Source: Amoeboaphelidium protococcarum (taxonomy: Eukaryota; Aphelidiomycota; Aphelidea). From it: 64,000 bases of DNA. The stretch spans positions 1,120,501 through 1,184,500 of the forward strand of contig JALECJ010000258.1 in assembly GCA_023515745.1 (NCBI GenBank), in the 5' to 3' direction. Position numbers and translations under genes: made by a program. This document shows positions 1-12,166 of the stretch, one piece after another. Each line of letters starts with the position of its first letter. Positions within the stretch are counted from its first letter, which is position 1. Under the pieces are notes generated by a model that saw nothing but the letters and a program-made list of their open reading frames with translations, was not told where the DNA came from and searched no databases.

Positions 1-1317
1 TTTCAAACCATCAGTAACAATGCGATTAAGTTACTACCTCTTCTCCGCCACCAGAGTATTGCTAAACACCTTATACAAAGGATTCAGTATAAAGTGAACG
101 AATGATCGCTCCAACTTCTTACTTTAACCTTCAATTCTCTATTGTCTGGTAAACTTGCGGCTATCTTAATTATAATACAAATCTCCCCATAATCGCCGGG
201 TAAATTCTCCCAAGTTCAGATTCTTGGCCACTTTCTACCAGCACCTAGTAGCATAAATTGAGGCAAATGATGTCAACGTGAACATGAATCCATACTGAGC
301 AGATGCAAATAGGACATTGTTCAATTCCGGGCTAACTCTATACTATTCCCACATACTATCACCGACGACGACGTCACTATCTCCCCTTTCCTTAAAGTAA
401 TCACGAATCACCAGATTAACTTACTCAATACAATGACAAATCTTGTGATAAGCATCTGCAGGAGGCAAGCGCAGTTCCAAGATTAATCTATCCAACTTGT
501 TAACGCATAGAACAAGGCGGACATTAGACTGCAAACACGCCTCAATCTACTTCTCTGCACTAAAGGTCACACCTTCACATACGTCCAGTACTAGGACTGC
601 ACATTCACTAAGTGGCAGAGCACATCCGGGCAGTAGGGCCAAAAAATCAGGATGACCAGGTGTGTCCATCAAATTCACCGCATATCTCTTACCATCTCTC
701 TTATAAGATTAAAGCATCAGAGTTATAGGATGCGCATCTAAACTAATCCTGCGACTTCTTTCCATCAACAGATTATCCAAATGTCTACTCAGCGTCGGAT
801 GCTCTTTACGACTATCGCTATGAATATCAATAAATGGCATACCATTAACGTGATTCTACTAATTTTAGTTCACTTACTGCAAAAACATACAGCTATTAAT
901 CAACATAGTTGCAAGCCCAGTCTTTCCAGAGTGGAGAGGTCCAATTAGACAAACATTTCTGATATTCACGGGGTTAGATAATAGCTATTGCATGTAATCC
1001 ATAGAATATCTATACTGAGGCACTTGCAAGTCGCGTAACTCAAATTTCAACTCTTTCAACGGCTCAATAATAGGCTACGTGATTGGCTACGTATCTTCAT
1101 CCATTCTCACTTGTTCATAATCTTCTTCCTGATTAATATTCCTGTGCTATATCGTGTCCATATAATTCTAATGATCATAGTAGTAGTCATCATCATTATC
1201 TACCATACTCAGATCCTAATGCTGGCCGACTTGAGGTCCTTCGACATCATCGCTGGCATATTCCACAGACAATGGCGCACCAATTGGATTACCAAACTCA
1301 TCATACTCCACATCCAT
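1..1317 (-). CDS. SNU114: U5 snRNP GTPase Snu114/EFTUD2, 5' part (3' end beyond window)
   Basis: EF-2-like GTPase of the U5 snRNP that controls spliceosome activation and disassembly. Reading TAA/TAG as Gln gives one uninterrupted 439-codon frame from the ATG at 1317 to the left edge. The acidic N-terminus has the family signatures YDEFGNPIG and EDTQPITQPIIEP. The P-loop reads GPLHSGKT, G3 is DTPGH and G4 is NKLD, followed by the Snu114-specific LILELRLPPADAYHK. The frame continues into domain II (FTRRLWGDLYYN). It is therefore Snu114 rather than EF-2, which lacks these stretches. Divergent from the phosphomevalonate kinase gene. No intron seen in this part; the C-terminal half lies outside the window. 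Confidence 0.96.
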
Positions 1318-1578
1318 ATTATATTTACCAGACAAGATCAGACAGTATTTATAACTAAGGAATACAATTTATTAAAGTAAATAGTGAGCAACCTGTAGAT
1401 TAAACACGCGTAAGTTCTATAGTTTGAGTTCTTAAAAAGAGAGTAAGAGAGAGAAAGCTGAGCGAGATTTGGGAGAGGAATCGTTAAAGCGCGCGCTATA
1501 TAAGCCATACTGCCTTATAGTTCTATTAGAGAATTACTTTAGTGTGTGAATAGTATTCGCCGTTTGTATAGAATTAAC
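1318..1578. promoter_or_regulatory. Divergent promoter between SNU114 and ERG8
   Basis: This 261-bp spacer separates two divergent genes. It has a purine-rich GA stretch (about 1435-1460) and a TATA-like TATATAA at 1497-1503, roughly 76 bp before the rightward ATG. An ACGCGT lies near 1406. The assignment as promoter is by position and TATA match only. Confidence 0.4.
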
Positions 1579-3283
1579 ATGACAAAGAAGCCTGATAGAA
1601 TCACGTAATTACTTTATTCGCTCGTATTTTTAATTTTATTTAAACTCAACCAAAGTCGAATTGTAGTACTGTATCGTGTCCAGGCAAAGTCTTGATGCTG
1701 GGTGGATATGTGGTGCTGGATGAGAGATTCGCTGGTTATGTTCTGGCCACTGATGCTCGATTCTACTGCACGGTAGAGAGTGAGTATAATAGCAATAGCT
1801 TCGATGCTAAGTATTGCCAGGTGAGTGTGGAAAGCCCTCAGTTCACATAATCATTTCGCTCCTACTCACTGTAATGGGGTGCCGCTGATGATGGCAGATA
1901 ACAGGAATCTAATTAACGCTTGGTACAACTACAGTAAGATGTTCTATAAGCATACTTCATCAAGCGTGCTATCACGAAATTTCCATTTAATGTAGGTCTT
2001 GTGATGGGTAAAGGGAGAACAAATTTATAGATGTTACTTTGTAAGTCGTGTTTTCTCTATTGAAAGCTCATGCACTTGAGACCAAGTCTGAATTACCATC
2101 AAAGATTTCAATAACCATTGCAGCAGATAACGATTTCTATTCATAATCTGGAAGTTTAAAAAATGTTGGGTTATCAAGCAATCTCGCGGGACTGAAGCAA
2201 TTACCCAAGTTTAATCTCTTGGGTACTGCCGTTGGTGATGTCCAAAAGACTGGTCTTGGTAGTTCTGCTGCTCTCGTCAGTAGTCTGGTATCTAGTCTGA
2301 TGATTAATCTTTTCAATTATGGTTAAGATAGGAGTGATGATTGTTCCTAGTAGTTGGGATAGCCTAGTATTGTGAAGAATGATGCCATAATGTCGAGAAT
2401 TCATAATACTGCACAGCTATGCCATTTTATAGCACAGGGTAAGATTGGTAGTGGATTTGACGTGTCTGCTGCTCTATTCGGTTCTTAGAGATTCTAGACA
2501 TGGAGCCGGCAGGGATTTGATTCTGCGTTAGATGTGCTTAGATAAAATTCAGTGATTAAACTGTAGAGTGTCATTGATGGTAATGATCAACTTTGGTCGT
2601 AAAAGGTGTCTAGTTTCAAGCTGCCTCCATGGATTCAAATAGTTCTTGCTGATGTGCACGGAGGATCTAATACTCCTTTAATGGTCAAGAAGGTGTTGTA
2701 GTGGATAACTGATAATCCACGAACTGGTGATGATTTATTCTACTCTTTGCATCGGGCGAATTTAATTGTAGAGGCTTTGTTCTTAGAATTATGTGAAGTA
2801 GATGTGTCACCAGATGAAATTTCCCAGCTAGCTCAAGCGTCGTTTTAATCACATGAAGGTAGCGACTGTTAATCGGAAGACTTATATAGTTCATATGAAT
2901 ATTACTTGCTGTGTCAGGTTAGACAAGCAATATCAGGGGTGAGGCAGAAAATGCGCTAGTTATCAGAGTATGCAGGCGTTGAGATTGAACCACCTACTTA
3001 GACTGAACTCTTGGATAGGAGTGATGAGATTGAAGGTGTTATTGCATCTGCTTGTCCAGGTGCAGGTGGTTATGACGCCATATATTGCCTGGTTATTAAT
3101 AGCGATCAAGTTGTGAACCGTCTGGATTCGTTCTGGTAGTCTTATTAGTCAACGTCAACTGCCGATCATCATGGTTAGGTGAAAGTGCAAATAATGCCTA
3201 CCAGAGCTTCGTCTGAATGCGGTCTAAAGCTGGAGCGTGAAACTATCTCTTCAATGATACAAAATAAGGGATAGTATTAATGA
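1579..3283 (+). CDS. ERG8: Phosphomevalonate kinase (GHMP family, ERG8 type)
   Basis: Phosphorylates 5-phosphomevalonate in the mevalonate/sterol pathway. Three exons, 526 aa. Exon 1 (1579-1604) encodes only nine residues. Intron 1 is 1605-1666 and intron 2 is 1934-1995, each 62 nt, GTAA...GTAG. The N-terminus [16 protein letters not shown] is the GHMP start; the ATP motif is [13 protein letters not shown], then [12 protein letters not shown] and the C-terminal PGAGGYDAI. These match fungal Erg8, not the unrelated animal PMVK. Choosing the 62-nt intron 2 restores the conserved [15 protein letters not shown] helix in frame; a 23-nt alternative donor was discarded. TAA/TAG occur at many Gln positions; stop is TGA. 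Confidence 0.93.
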
Positions 3284-3455
3284 GAACCACTGTGTTTAAG
3301 TTTAATATCAGCTGACTATCCATCCACTTTTATTGCGCCACTTTGTTTGATCATCGTTTCGTTTCTTCGCCACATTTGACCATTGTTAATCACTCTATCA
3401 CTTTTTAGTGCCTATTAATAATTTTGTTATAAACGCATCAAGTTGATATAGAAAT

Positions 3456-4592
3456 ATGACTCAAGATGACAAAGTAGTTAATACCTAGTAGAAACCTGTT
3501 ACGATTGAATATGTTGATTTGATTGATGAGAGCAAGAGGTTGCAGGTACTGGCTTGGATTGAGGAGGCGTTTGGTAATCATCCCACCGCTTTAGGCATAA
3601 TCCTGATTAAAGATATTCCACATTATGAAAATCTGCGATAGACGCTTTTACCGATGGCATCTAAACTGGCTCGCCTACCGCAGAGTGAATTGGAAGAACT
3701 GGAGGATCCAGAGTCGAGCTATATGTTTGGCTGGTCTCATGGCAAGGAGATTATGAAGAGCGACGGCAGGCCTGACTTTGCCAAGGGTTCGTTCTATGCT
3801 AATCCTGTGTAAGTTGAGTAAGAATTACGCGATTTAGATCCTGAAATAGTGCAGCGGTATCCAGAGTATTGCCATCCGAATCTTTGGCCGTAATCTCTGC
3901 CTCAGCTGAAGCCTGCAATGTTGGATCTATGTAATTCAATGCTCCGAGTTGCTGGAGAGGTTGCGATATTATGCGATCAATTTCTTTCTAAACAAATATT
4001 GAAATAATAGTCTTAGAGCCGATGTAGTCTATAATCCATAGTTGGTAATACTAAATGTCTGAAAGCGCGTCTGCTCCACTATTTTCCATAAAGTGATTAG
4101 TCATCGACATGTAAGAGTTCGGCGTTGAACGATGATCTTTGCGGTTGGCATGTTGATCACTCCTGTCTCACAGTACTGACTGCCCCAATGATAATGAAAG
4201 ATGTCTCATCCACATCGTTTCTAAGAGATTGCACATCTAATACTTGTAATGACAGTAACGACGATGGATAAGAGATTGAATTAAAAGGATAGTTTGGCGG
4301 TGGTTTGCACATAAGAAATCGCGATAATCAGATTGTTAGAGTTTAGATTCCCACCAATTGTATGGCTATTCAGACTGGAGAAGCGTTGGAAATAATGAGT
4401 GACGGAACACTCAGAGCCACACCTCACTGCGTATCTAATCTTCAGGTTCCTCCCAGTTGTGAATTGAGCAGAGATAATCTGGTTAGAAATACTCTAGCGC
4501 TGTTCATTTAACCAGATTGGACATAAGAACTGAGATAGGGATTATCGTTTGCTGAATACACCTAGAGCGTGTTAAAGCAACATTATAAATGA
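3456..4592 (+). CDS. 2-oxoglutarate/Fe(II)-dependent oxygenase, IPNS-like superfamily
   Basis: Intronless, 378 aa. The proximal iron ligands are in WHVDHSCLTVLTAP (H-x-D). The distal histidine is in TLRATPHCV, preceded by the IPNS-like NCMAIQTGEALEIMSDG stretch, so the double-stranded beta-helix core looks complete. The N-terminal half (YVDLIDESKRLQVLAWIEEAF) resembles the DIOX_N region of clavaminate-synthase-like proteins of fungi and plants. The substrate cannot be told from sequence. It follows ERG8 in the same direction by 172 bp. Odd feature: a low-complexity Ser/Asn/Asp insert just after the HxD region. Not an Ofd1-type prolyl hydroxylase by motif order. Confidence 0.82.
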
Positions 4593-4665
4593 ATAAGGAG
4601 GATGTTTTAATGAATTGTTATTTGTATTACATTTAATTCAGTCACACACACATATATATATATAT

Positions 4666-5809
4666 TCATTACTTGACAAAGGTGGCATCAATCTACTTTA
4701 CTGAGGGGAGAGTCATTTTAATCTTGAGACGATACTGAATATCTTGAGCCAGTGGATTCCCTTCAAAGTACACAGTCTCCAACTTTAGAAGTCCACTCAG
4801 CTCCTTCTCTACCTCCTTAAAACTCTCAATTTTATTATAACTCGCCTACACACTAAACCGATAACTGATGTCAGATACTAAATTCAGACTGTAAGACAAC
4901 AGATAATATTACCCAAAACTCTTCCAAGCATGATAGGTGGGATAAGTTTTAAACTGTGGTAATCTGATTACTTCCGATATCTAATACTCTCAACTTTAAA
5001 TTCTAATCCAGGCCGCCGATTTCTGTTAATTTATTGTGACTGATATAGAGTTCCTCCAGCTATGAGAGCTTGTCCAAATTCTCGATAGCTGTAATCTTAT
5101 TTGACTGAATGCTTAGAATACGCAGCTGCTGCAACTTTTCGAGTCCTTCCAACTTGGTAATCTTATTCTTGCCAAGGTACAGCTCTCTAAGACTAGTTAA
5201 TTCATCTAGACCTTCAATACGCGAGATTCTATTAGCTCCCAATTCCAAAACTTATAACTGCTTCAAGTGAGATAGATTGGCAATCTTCTAAACAGCATCC
5301 TGCACAAAGTACAACTGCGTCAGATTGACTAGCGAGTCCAGTCCTTCAATAGCTCTAATCAAATTAAACGACAAATCCAGTGAACTACAATACAAGTTAA
5401 AATCATATTTACCATCAATGTAATGAAAATAGTAGATTAAGACGAGTGCAGAATATAATAATCTTACACAATGCTAGACAAATGATCGAGATGCTCAACG
5501 CGCTCAATCCTGTTATCGTACAGATCCAGAGTCTTCAATTGTTTAGAGGTAACAGACTTGAGCGGTTCCATAGATTAAATCAAATTCTATCGCAGTCCCA
5601 GATACGTTAACTGACTAAATCTATCCAACTGAGGTATAACTCTTAATCTCTCATGAGTCAAATCAATTTCCTACCATTACATTCATACCAGATTGTAACT
5701 ACAGTATGATGATAAATAGACCAATTGAATAAAAACATACCTCAATGTCTGCGGGTATATCATCCAGAAAGTGTTCATCCTAATTTGAATTATCCTCAGT
5801 ATCAGCCAT
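4666..5809 (-). CDS. SDS22: Protein phosphatase 1 regulatory subunit SDS22 (LRR protein)
   Basis: Leucine-rich-repeat partner of protein phosphatase 1 in the nucleus and at mitosis. Four exons, 307 aa; introns at 5671-5740, 5385-5467 and 4846-4912 (GTATG or GTAAG...GTAG). It has about ten to eleven 22-residue SDS22-type LRRs (for example LRELYLGKNKITKLEGLEKL and LRVLDIGSNQITTV). It ends in the diagnostic LRR cap NPLAQDIQYRLKIKMTLPSVKQIDATFVKQ-type segment. The acidic N-terminus (EDNSNQDEHFLDDIP) also fits the family. TGA stop at 4666-4668. The start is the first ATG and gives a 23-codon first exon ending exactly at a GT donor. Confidence 0.93.
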
Positions 5810-6087
5810 TATTTGAATAAATTTTAATCCAAAAGCTTATGATACTGTATACTGTAATGTTACCGTGGTATTAAATCGCGCAAGATCGACAAAGTAGAAG
5901 AAAAGAAGTTGACGCGCGGTCGGTCGCTGCTGAATAGTCAGTCTTATAAGAATGCGACCAAGAGGAAACACCATGTACACCGTCTAAAACTGTTCCATGA
6001 TACTACTTTAATAAAGAACGTATTGCATTGATATTTACTTCATTTCCTTTTAGCATTTTATTAAAAGTCAAATTATTAATCTCCAGA

Positions 6088-7461
6088 TCAGCGCTGTGGT
6101 TGATCCGCACCCATATTCACATCATGACCAGTGAAAGAAGTATCCTTTAACTGATCCAGAAAGCTGGTTGCATTAATAAAGCCTTCGTCAAAGCTAATCT
6201 AGGCAGCAACTTCCCTCGCTCTACTCTTCAGCTTGGGATTCAATCCTTGCTAGATGGCTGCAACTAATTTCTTGGCCTGCAACTTTTAATAAGTCTAAGA
6301 CTTTGGAGCGTCGCGACCCAGTAGATTGTAAGTCTACTTGCCATAGTACGGCTGATCACCGAAACAAGATACCACCATGGACGGTGTTCCTGAAGCCAAT
6401 GCAGCCGCTGTAGTACCGCTTCCACCGTGATGAACGATAAAATCACATTTGGGGAACAGGAGAGAGTGAGCGCATCCAGCCAAAGGATAGACGTATGATG
6501 GAAGATCTTTCAATTGCACTAGAGCACTGGCACCAGGAGTACTCTTACCGACATAAAGTACAATGCGCCACTGCAGATTCTTCATAGACACCAAGTCACA
6601 AAACTCTCCAATAAACTTTTTAAAAGATTCAGATATTGTGACTGGCATAGAACCGAATCCGATGTAGATAACTGATTGGTTATCCTGTTGTGCCTAGCTA
6701 ATGAACTATTCCAACGCGTCATCTAGCTTTTTTTCAATACTGTCAGAACGGTCCAATATATACCCACCAACCATAGCATTTGCAGGCCAATCAGCAGGTT
6801 TTTACAACACAACGCTACTAACAGCATAAAATGCTGGGTGAGAATCTGTCCACTGGCGGAACTGCCATGCACTCTGCGGAAGTTCTACATTGTACTTCTC
6901 TGCCCACGCGGATACTAAAGGCTGCTACATCTTCCACATGACTTTATCCAGCAAATCGTAGCTCAAGCCATTCCACAGCTTCAAGTTTGGGATAGGCAAT
7001 AGCGGATTCGGGAAAAAGCTTGTACGATGGGATGGATAAGTCAGCCAAAGTCCAGAGGGCTTTTGCACGATCTTTCCAGCCAACATCGTGAAAAGCATAG
7101 TGATCTGGTTACCAATAATCAAATCATGATCGCGGCATATCTCAATTATGGCTTCAAGCTTTTAAGTTTCTACTTCTGGAGGCTCAGCGATCATCTCCAA
7201 GAACTTGGTAGTGTCTCCTTTGGCAATAGCCTCAGCCATATCTGGTCGTGCCAATTCAGCGTCAACATCCTTTTTATCTTTGAACATTGTCTAGAAATTG
7301 ATGTTCTTGGACTCGATCCACTGCTTATAGTTTTCATTAGTAACTATGGTGGGCTTGTACGAGGTATTTTACAAGAGATACTCACCCAATAGCACGAATG
7401 GTTGAACATCGCCACGCGTACCAACAGTTACAAACGCGACTTTACAATCCTCTTTAGTCAT
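6088..7461 (-). CDS. GT1-family UDP-glycosyltransferase, sterol 3-beta-glucosyltransferase-like
   Basis: Intronless, 457 aa. N-terminus VAFVTVGTRGDVQPFVLLGEYLL is the classic donor-independent start of UGT80/Atg26-type enzymes. The nucleotide-sugar domain carries YIGFGSM and the signature CDFIVHHGGSGTTAAALASG followed by PSMVVSCFGDQPYYG. Likely reaction: transfer of glucose from UDP-glucose to a sterol or other lipid. It lacks the GRAM/PH domains of fungal Atg26 and corresponds to the catalytic half only, so a pexophagy role should not be assumed. In-frame TAA/TAG = Gln throughout. The substrate is inference from the family. Confidence 0.87.
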
Positions 7462-8054
7462 ACTTTATTATTACAATTATCAATCTCGTCAACTTCCTAT
7501 ATTTACTGAATATATAAAAAATCAAAGATTATCTGATATAAGGCTCTGTGCTGCTTAAGAGATAACAAGGATTGTCCAGAAGTCTAAGCCACAATGCTTC
7601 AAGGGGCTCAGTAGTGAATTAAGGATACCTTATTGTTGACAACGGGAGTAGTTAAACAGTACTCAATTAAGATAAGGAGGTTACATGACACATTTCAGAC
7701 ATTTACAAAGAATTCAGCCTTACAAGATCAGATCAGTTATTGCTTTATTCTCTAGTTAAAACAGCTACGTAATCACAGATCAAAACATCTTTGGATCTAA
7801 AATGTCGCTCTTGATTGATATGATCAAAGACTGATCAGTTTCGATACTTCTTTTATATGGAGATACACGGCACTTAAAATAAAGTCTCTTGAAGCAGTAT
7901 CCAGCTTTTCTGTTATGCTTTATTGAAATATCTATTCAGTTAGATTTAGCAGCATGGTCAGACGATTTGTAGCTAAGTTGAGAGCGAACGCGTACAATTG
8001 GCCGGGCTCTCATCTTTGCAGCTTAAGAGAGCCTTTCGAAAAGATCAGTAAGCC
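7462..8054. other. Intergenic, 593 bp
   Basis: A divergent spacer between the glycosyltransferase and the CX9C protein. Six-frame reading with TGA as the only stop shows no ORF that looks conserved. An upstream ATG at 7954 is in another frame from the gene at 8055 and is probably in its 5' leader. Confidence 0.4.
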
Positions 8055-8660
8055 ATGGCGACTCAGAACGGTGATGGAAATGATAGTAGCCAGTGGAAAG
8101 AGTATGGTCGACGCGTATTTAATGGTGTTAAAGTCTTGTATGATTACTTGGAAGGTCCTTCTATCGGCCGGTCTATGGAACCTGGTAATAATAATATCAA
8201 TGACGCTGGTGCCATTACTAACACTCAAAATGATGCCGCGCTTGAACCAGATTACAATACTATGCAAGATATAATGCCGCTAGATGAGTGGAGGGCTATG
8301 ACTAATGTGTAGAGACATCAATTCTTGGACCAATTCTATCCGGTGTAGGATAAACTCAAACATGATTAGATTGGAGAAGAGTTATGTGCGCAAGAACTGC
8401 TCGATCTTTATCAATGTGTAAATATCGGTGGTGGCGAGGATCTATTGTCCAGATGGAGAAATTAATATTAAAAAGAATCTTTCCTCAGTGGTGCTGAACT
8501 GGACAGGTGCGGTTAGTAGAGGAAACGCGTTAAATCTTGTAAAGAGTTGATGTCACTGACAGCTAAATGTGAGGCTGTCTATGGAACTGAGGCCAAGTAA
8601 TACATTCAGATAGTACATCAAGGACTTAATGATTACAAACTGCGATAACAGAATATATGA
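8055..8660 (+). CDS. Hypothetical protein with repeated CX9C motifs (CHCH-like)
   Basis: 201 aa, single exon, not recognised as a named family. The N-terminal half is low-complexity (Asn/Asp-rich, NNNINDAGAITNTQN). The C-terminal half carries CAQELLDLYQC, CGQQRKRVKSC and CKELMSLTAKC, each with exactly nine residues between cysteines; the last two pairs overlap head to tail. Twin CX9C is the signature of Mia40-imported intermembrane-space proteins (Cox assembly factors, Mic19/Cmc types), so an IMS role is possible. No transmembrane segment. The start is the first ATG in frame; stop TGA at 8658. Confidence 0.6.
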
Positions 8661-8747
8661 TTAATTGATATTATTCTTTTTGTTAAAGCACGTTTATTGT
8701 CTGTTTTAATCACTATTTACCATCTCCATTTCAGCTTCCCATGCGGT

Positions 8748-9674
8748 TCACTAAATTCCGCAGCCATATGTTGCCATCTCGTCATTGGAAATATCTTGAA
8801 TCATTTAGTTGTACTTTGGACCGTAATGTTGTCTAAGTATACCCGTTTTGTTCCTTGGGCATAGCATGGTATGATTCCTTATGGCACAGTTATTTCTAGT
8901 CAGTGGATATATATCTGAATGAGACAATGGACACTGGGAGGGGTTGATTCTCAGCTGTCCATTGGCGAGCCTGAATTCTTTGTATATGTCGTAGTATATG
9001 AACTTTTTGTAATACTCTGACTAAATTTTAGTTCTATTCATAGCAGGCAGCACAAAATTCGATATCAAAGGATGACTATACGATAGACAGACGCGTGCTA
9101 GGCGTTCACCGCCTCGATACAGTACAAAGCCAGCTTTATGTAAATCTCGGTGAACTGCAGGATTTAGGAGCATTTTCTCAAAAGCATTCGCATTAACAGC
9201 AAGATCAACGTCCGGTGTCCAACCAAAAATGTCATTATATTATGAGCCAAGTAGCGTGCCAAACACCAAGTAATGCTCGATATGATGCTTATTCAGTAAA
9301 CGGTCCAGCTGTTTCAGACCGTGAAACAATATATCATTACAGATAGGCAGCTTCTTAGATGATTATTGAACTGGAGGATAGTTGATATATTCAGATCCAT
9401 TTAAATGCTTAAAAATGCAGACAAATTGAGCGCAATCTTCCCATGAGCTGAATATTTCATACTAAAGACGTGGTTTGGCCAATACTGATTTCAGGCGCAT
9501 GTTTTGCTAAATTTCTTTGACACTACCACCGCCATTAACGACACTCTTATGCTACGGAACGCTTACGATTGACAATGCAAATAGAATGCACAAGAACAAT
9601 AGAATGAAGACTCTACAGTGCACCAATGTTATTTATTATCTGTGCTCTGTAACCATTTCTATATGCTTATCCAT
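8748..9674 (-). CDS. Type II membrane protein with LicD/fukutin-like nucleotidyltransferase fold
   Basis: Intronless, 308 aa. A short cytosolic N-terminus is followed by one hydrophobic anchor (residues about 20-42, VFILLFLCILFALSIVSV) and a lumenal domain: Golgi type II topology. The domain holds HYLVFGTLLGSQYNDIFGWTPDVDLAV, a LicD/fukutin-type active site (GxLLG...WTPDVD). There are several N-glycosylation sequons and C-terminal cysteines. LicD relatives transfer phosphocholine or phosphoribitol-like groups to glycans. The exact donor is unknown. The start was extended to the ATG at 9674 because it places the anchor correctly and keeps frame through TAA/TAG codons. Confidence 0.75.
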
Positions 9675-9830
9675 ACAATAAGAGTGAACAATAGAGATGT
9701 CATAAGGGACGCGTGTCGTAAAGCGTTTCAAAACAAATCCATGACGACAAATGTTGAAACGAAAATTTCTGGCTGGACATTTACGCGCTCATTATACACA
9801 ACATCATCATCATCATAAACATCAATATTA

Positions 9831-11772
9831 TCAATTCGCACCTGCAGAATCTTCATCGTCATGAATGAAAAGAACATCAATCGAGCCATGGTTCGTCTGC
9901 TGAGTAAGATGAATATTCTCCGCAGATTACAGAACCACACAGGAATGCTCCGGGGGGTTCCATCTTTCATGAAGTACGGTGTATGCACGTCTCAGTTCTC
10001 CGACATAGCGATGAGGAAGGAAGCGGTTCTGAATTCTGTGAAAGTCGGTTCCGTATTTTTATATACCAGATCTTAGCAGCTACTACTCCTTATCTAGAAA
10101 CGGCTTCCTTGAGCTGAAATAATACTGTTTGATTAGAGTATTACCACCAACGCGTTTCGCACTCTAATTCTTCAGCCTATTAATAATCGCCTGATTAGAC
10201 TTATGCGGCAAATGTTGCTCTCGAATCATGGTGTAATTTTGTCCATACTCATACAGGGACATAATAAGGAGCTCATCTTCCACAACTCTGAACCCAGCTG
10301 GCTTCTCTACATTTGATAATAACATATATACAATTAATAATCATGTGAAGAGCATTGCTTTGAAACTTACCTTTAACAGTCCAGTCTGGGATCAGTTTAC
10401 CATCAAAATGAAGTCCGAGGTTCATTAACAGAATTTACAACGAGTTTGGAAAGGGAATATAAGTCCTCTTCTTGCGGTTCAGAGACGCTGCTTGGCCCAT
10501 GATATTCCAATTCTGAAGCAAACCTTTATTAAAGTCTGCAGAGATTGGTGCATGTTCAATATCCTTGATCGTTTTGACTAACAGAGGCAATTAATTTTTA
10601 AGAATAGGCACCTTGTCCAGCATAGTCGACGTGGATTGGGTATCATTCATTCCCAATCTCACCAGATCAATAAAACCAGACAGTTATAACTTCCAATGAT
10701 TAAAGTTTTATAGATTTAGCAGTTGAAATTCTTTGGAAATAGCGAGCGATTACAATACTATTTAGAGATTTTCTGATAGCTACTGCTGGAACTAGCAAAG
10801 CATTTCTTAGTCAAACAACTATATTCGAGCAGCAGCAGTATCTTGCACCTCCTCCTCATTAGATTATGAATTGCCTGAGCTGTCACCAGCTTCATCTTCG
10901 GCCGCATCAGCGCTCAATTCAAACAAATCTAACAGCTCATCTTTGGTAACTTGCACCTCATCATCATCTCTGTATTCATCACCAGGCTCTCTTGTCTTAC
11001 TAACACGGTTCTCAGGGAAGAGAGAATCATTATCACTATCATCATCATCGTTGTCAACATTGTTCGAATTATCATTGCCCTTATCAATAATATCAACGCC
11101 AGAGAGAACATTATTCTAGACAGCTTTATCAATAATTGTACTCCTTTAGAGGTTCAAATTAGATTTGAAGATTTAATATTCATCATCTGAGCCAACCATC
11201 TCCAGTAATTTGCGCTTAAGACTTTTATTATTATTATTAGTATTACCTTGAACATTTTATTAATCAGACTATATTTAATTCTCAGCACTTGACTGAATGT
11301 ATTGTAGAACTTGAGCATCATCCCATAAAAAGTCATCCAAACCATTTTAATTTTAACTCTGCGTTACGCTATCAACAGCGTCCTATGCAGCAGCATCATT
11401 ATTCAATAATTCATCCACTACCGGTTTACTGTATTCAAAGTAAATAATTCTAGGACCATAATATATCAAAGCAACGTTCAAGCGATGAAGATGCTACTCA
11501 GTTAAGGCTTTACGCAAGGCCAGTCGTTAAAGTGTAGGCTCAACTATAATTTCTTAAATTTCGCAATCAGACAATCGTTCACTAATGTGGTTCAGAATGG
11601 ATATCAATTAAGCAATTCCATCTTCTGCATCCTCTGAATCAGGCAAGACCGTGAGAGGACACTCTTACACTGAGTGGGCAGCAATGAAATCTCCTTTTTT
11701 CAACTCAACAAAACCACCACACACTGGGCAGCAGTTGTTCAATGGCACATTATACCCATCCTTCACGGTCAT
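9831..11772 (-). CDS. Nuclear protein with N-terminal Cys motif, acidic linker and two C-terminal SANT/Myb repeats (GON4L-like?)
   Basis: 625 aa from the ATG at 11772, two exons; intron 10307-10370 (GTAAG...GTAG). N-terminus has CCPVCGG with a further HSVQECP, a possible zinc site. The middle is Gln/Asn/Asp-rich and very acidic (DDDDSDNDS). Then comes a helical segment RIQLFDQEMLCQFQQQLSENLQ. Two SANT-like repeats follow: GFRVVEDELLIMSLYEYGQNY...LPHKSNQAIINRLKN, and LDKEQQLLRSGIQKYGTDFHRIQNRFLP. The order coil-acidic-SANT recalls GON4L/Udu transcription cofactors, but I cannot prove homology. The frame stays open upstream of 11772 without an ATG, so a further 5' exon is possible. Confidence 0.6.
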
Positions 11773-11958
11773 ATTCTCAAGTGTTGGTATTAGAAAGATA
11801 GTATGCAGATGGATAGTCAGATATTCACCTTCTTTTACAACCACAGAGAAGCTCAACTTAGAACCGAAATTCAAAGTTGAAACAGAAACGCGTATGCCGA
11901 TCAAAGCCAGCCGAGTCTATTAGCAAAACGCGATGACGAGTGAAAAGTCCAGTTCTCG

Positions 11959-11989
<31 letters not shown>

Positions 11990-12166
11990 CGGTAAGCTCA
12001 GATCATCAACAACGAAAGCCTCCGCTGATTTCGGCTTTAATTTTGAGAGAGTTGTTTTGTCTTTTGACTAGATTCTCGTCTCGTCATTCCCAGGAAGCCA
12101 TATTTGGTCGTTGTGCATTATAACTATCTAGATACTTGTTGGCTTTAACATCCAAGACTGTGGAAA
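11773..12166. promoter_or_regulatory. Divergent spacer between SANT gene and phenylalanine hydroxylase, with microsatellite
   Basis: 394 bp between divergent genes. It contains a (GATT)n tract of about 30 nt at 11960-11989. The leftward frame remains open without ATG to about 11930. Otherwise nothing recognised; promoter role is by position. Confidence 0.35.
11960..11989. repeat. Tetranucleotide microsatellite (GATT)n
   Basis: About seven and a half perfect copies of a 4-nt unit directly visible, in the spacer upstream of phenylalanine hydroxylase. Length polymorphism between isolates would be expected. Confidence 0.9.

Noticed and set aside
1934-2040. A 23-nt intron alternative in ERG8 (ending near 2030)
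   Set aside because: The 62-nt GTAAG...TGTAG intron at 1934-1995 matches genome consensus and restores the conserved helix. The short one does not.
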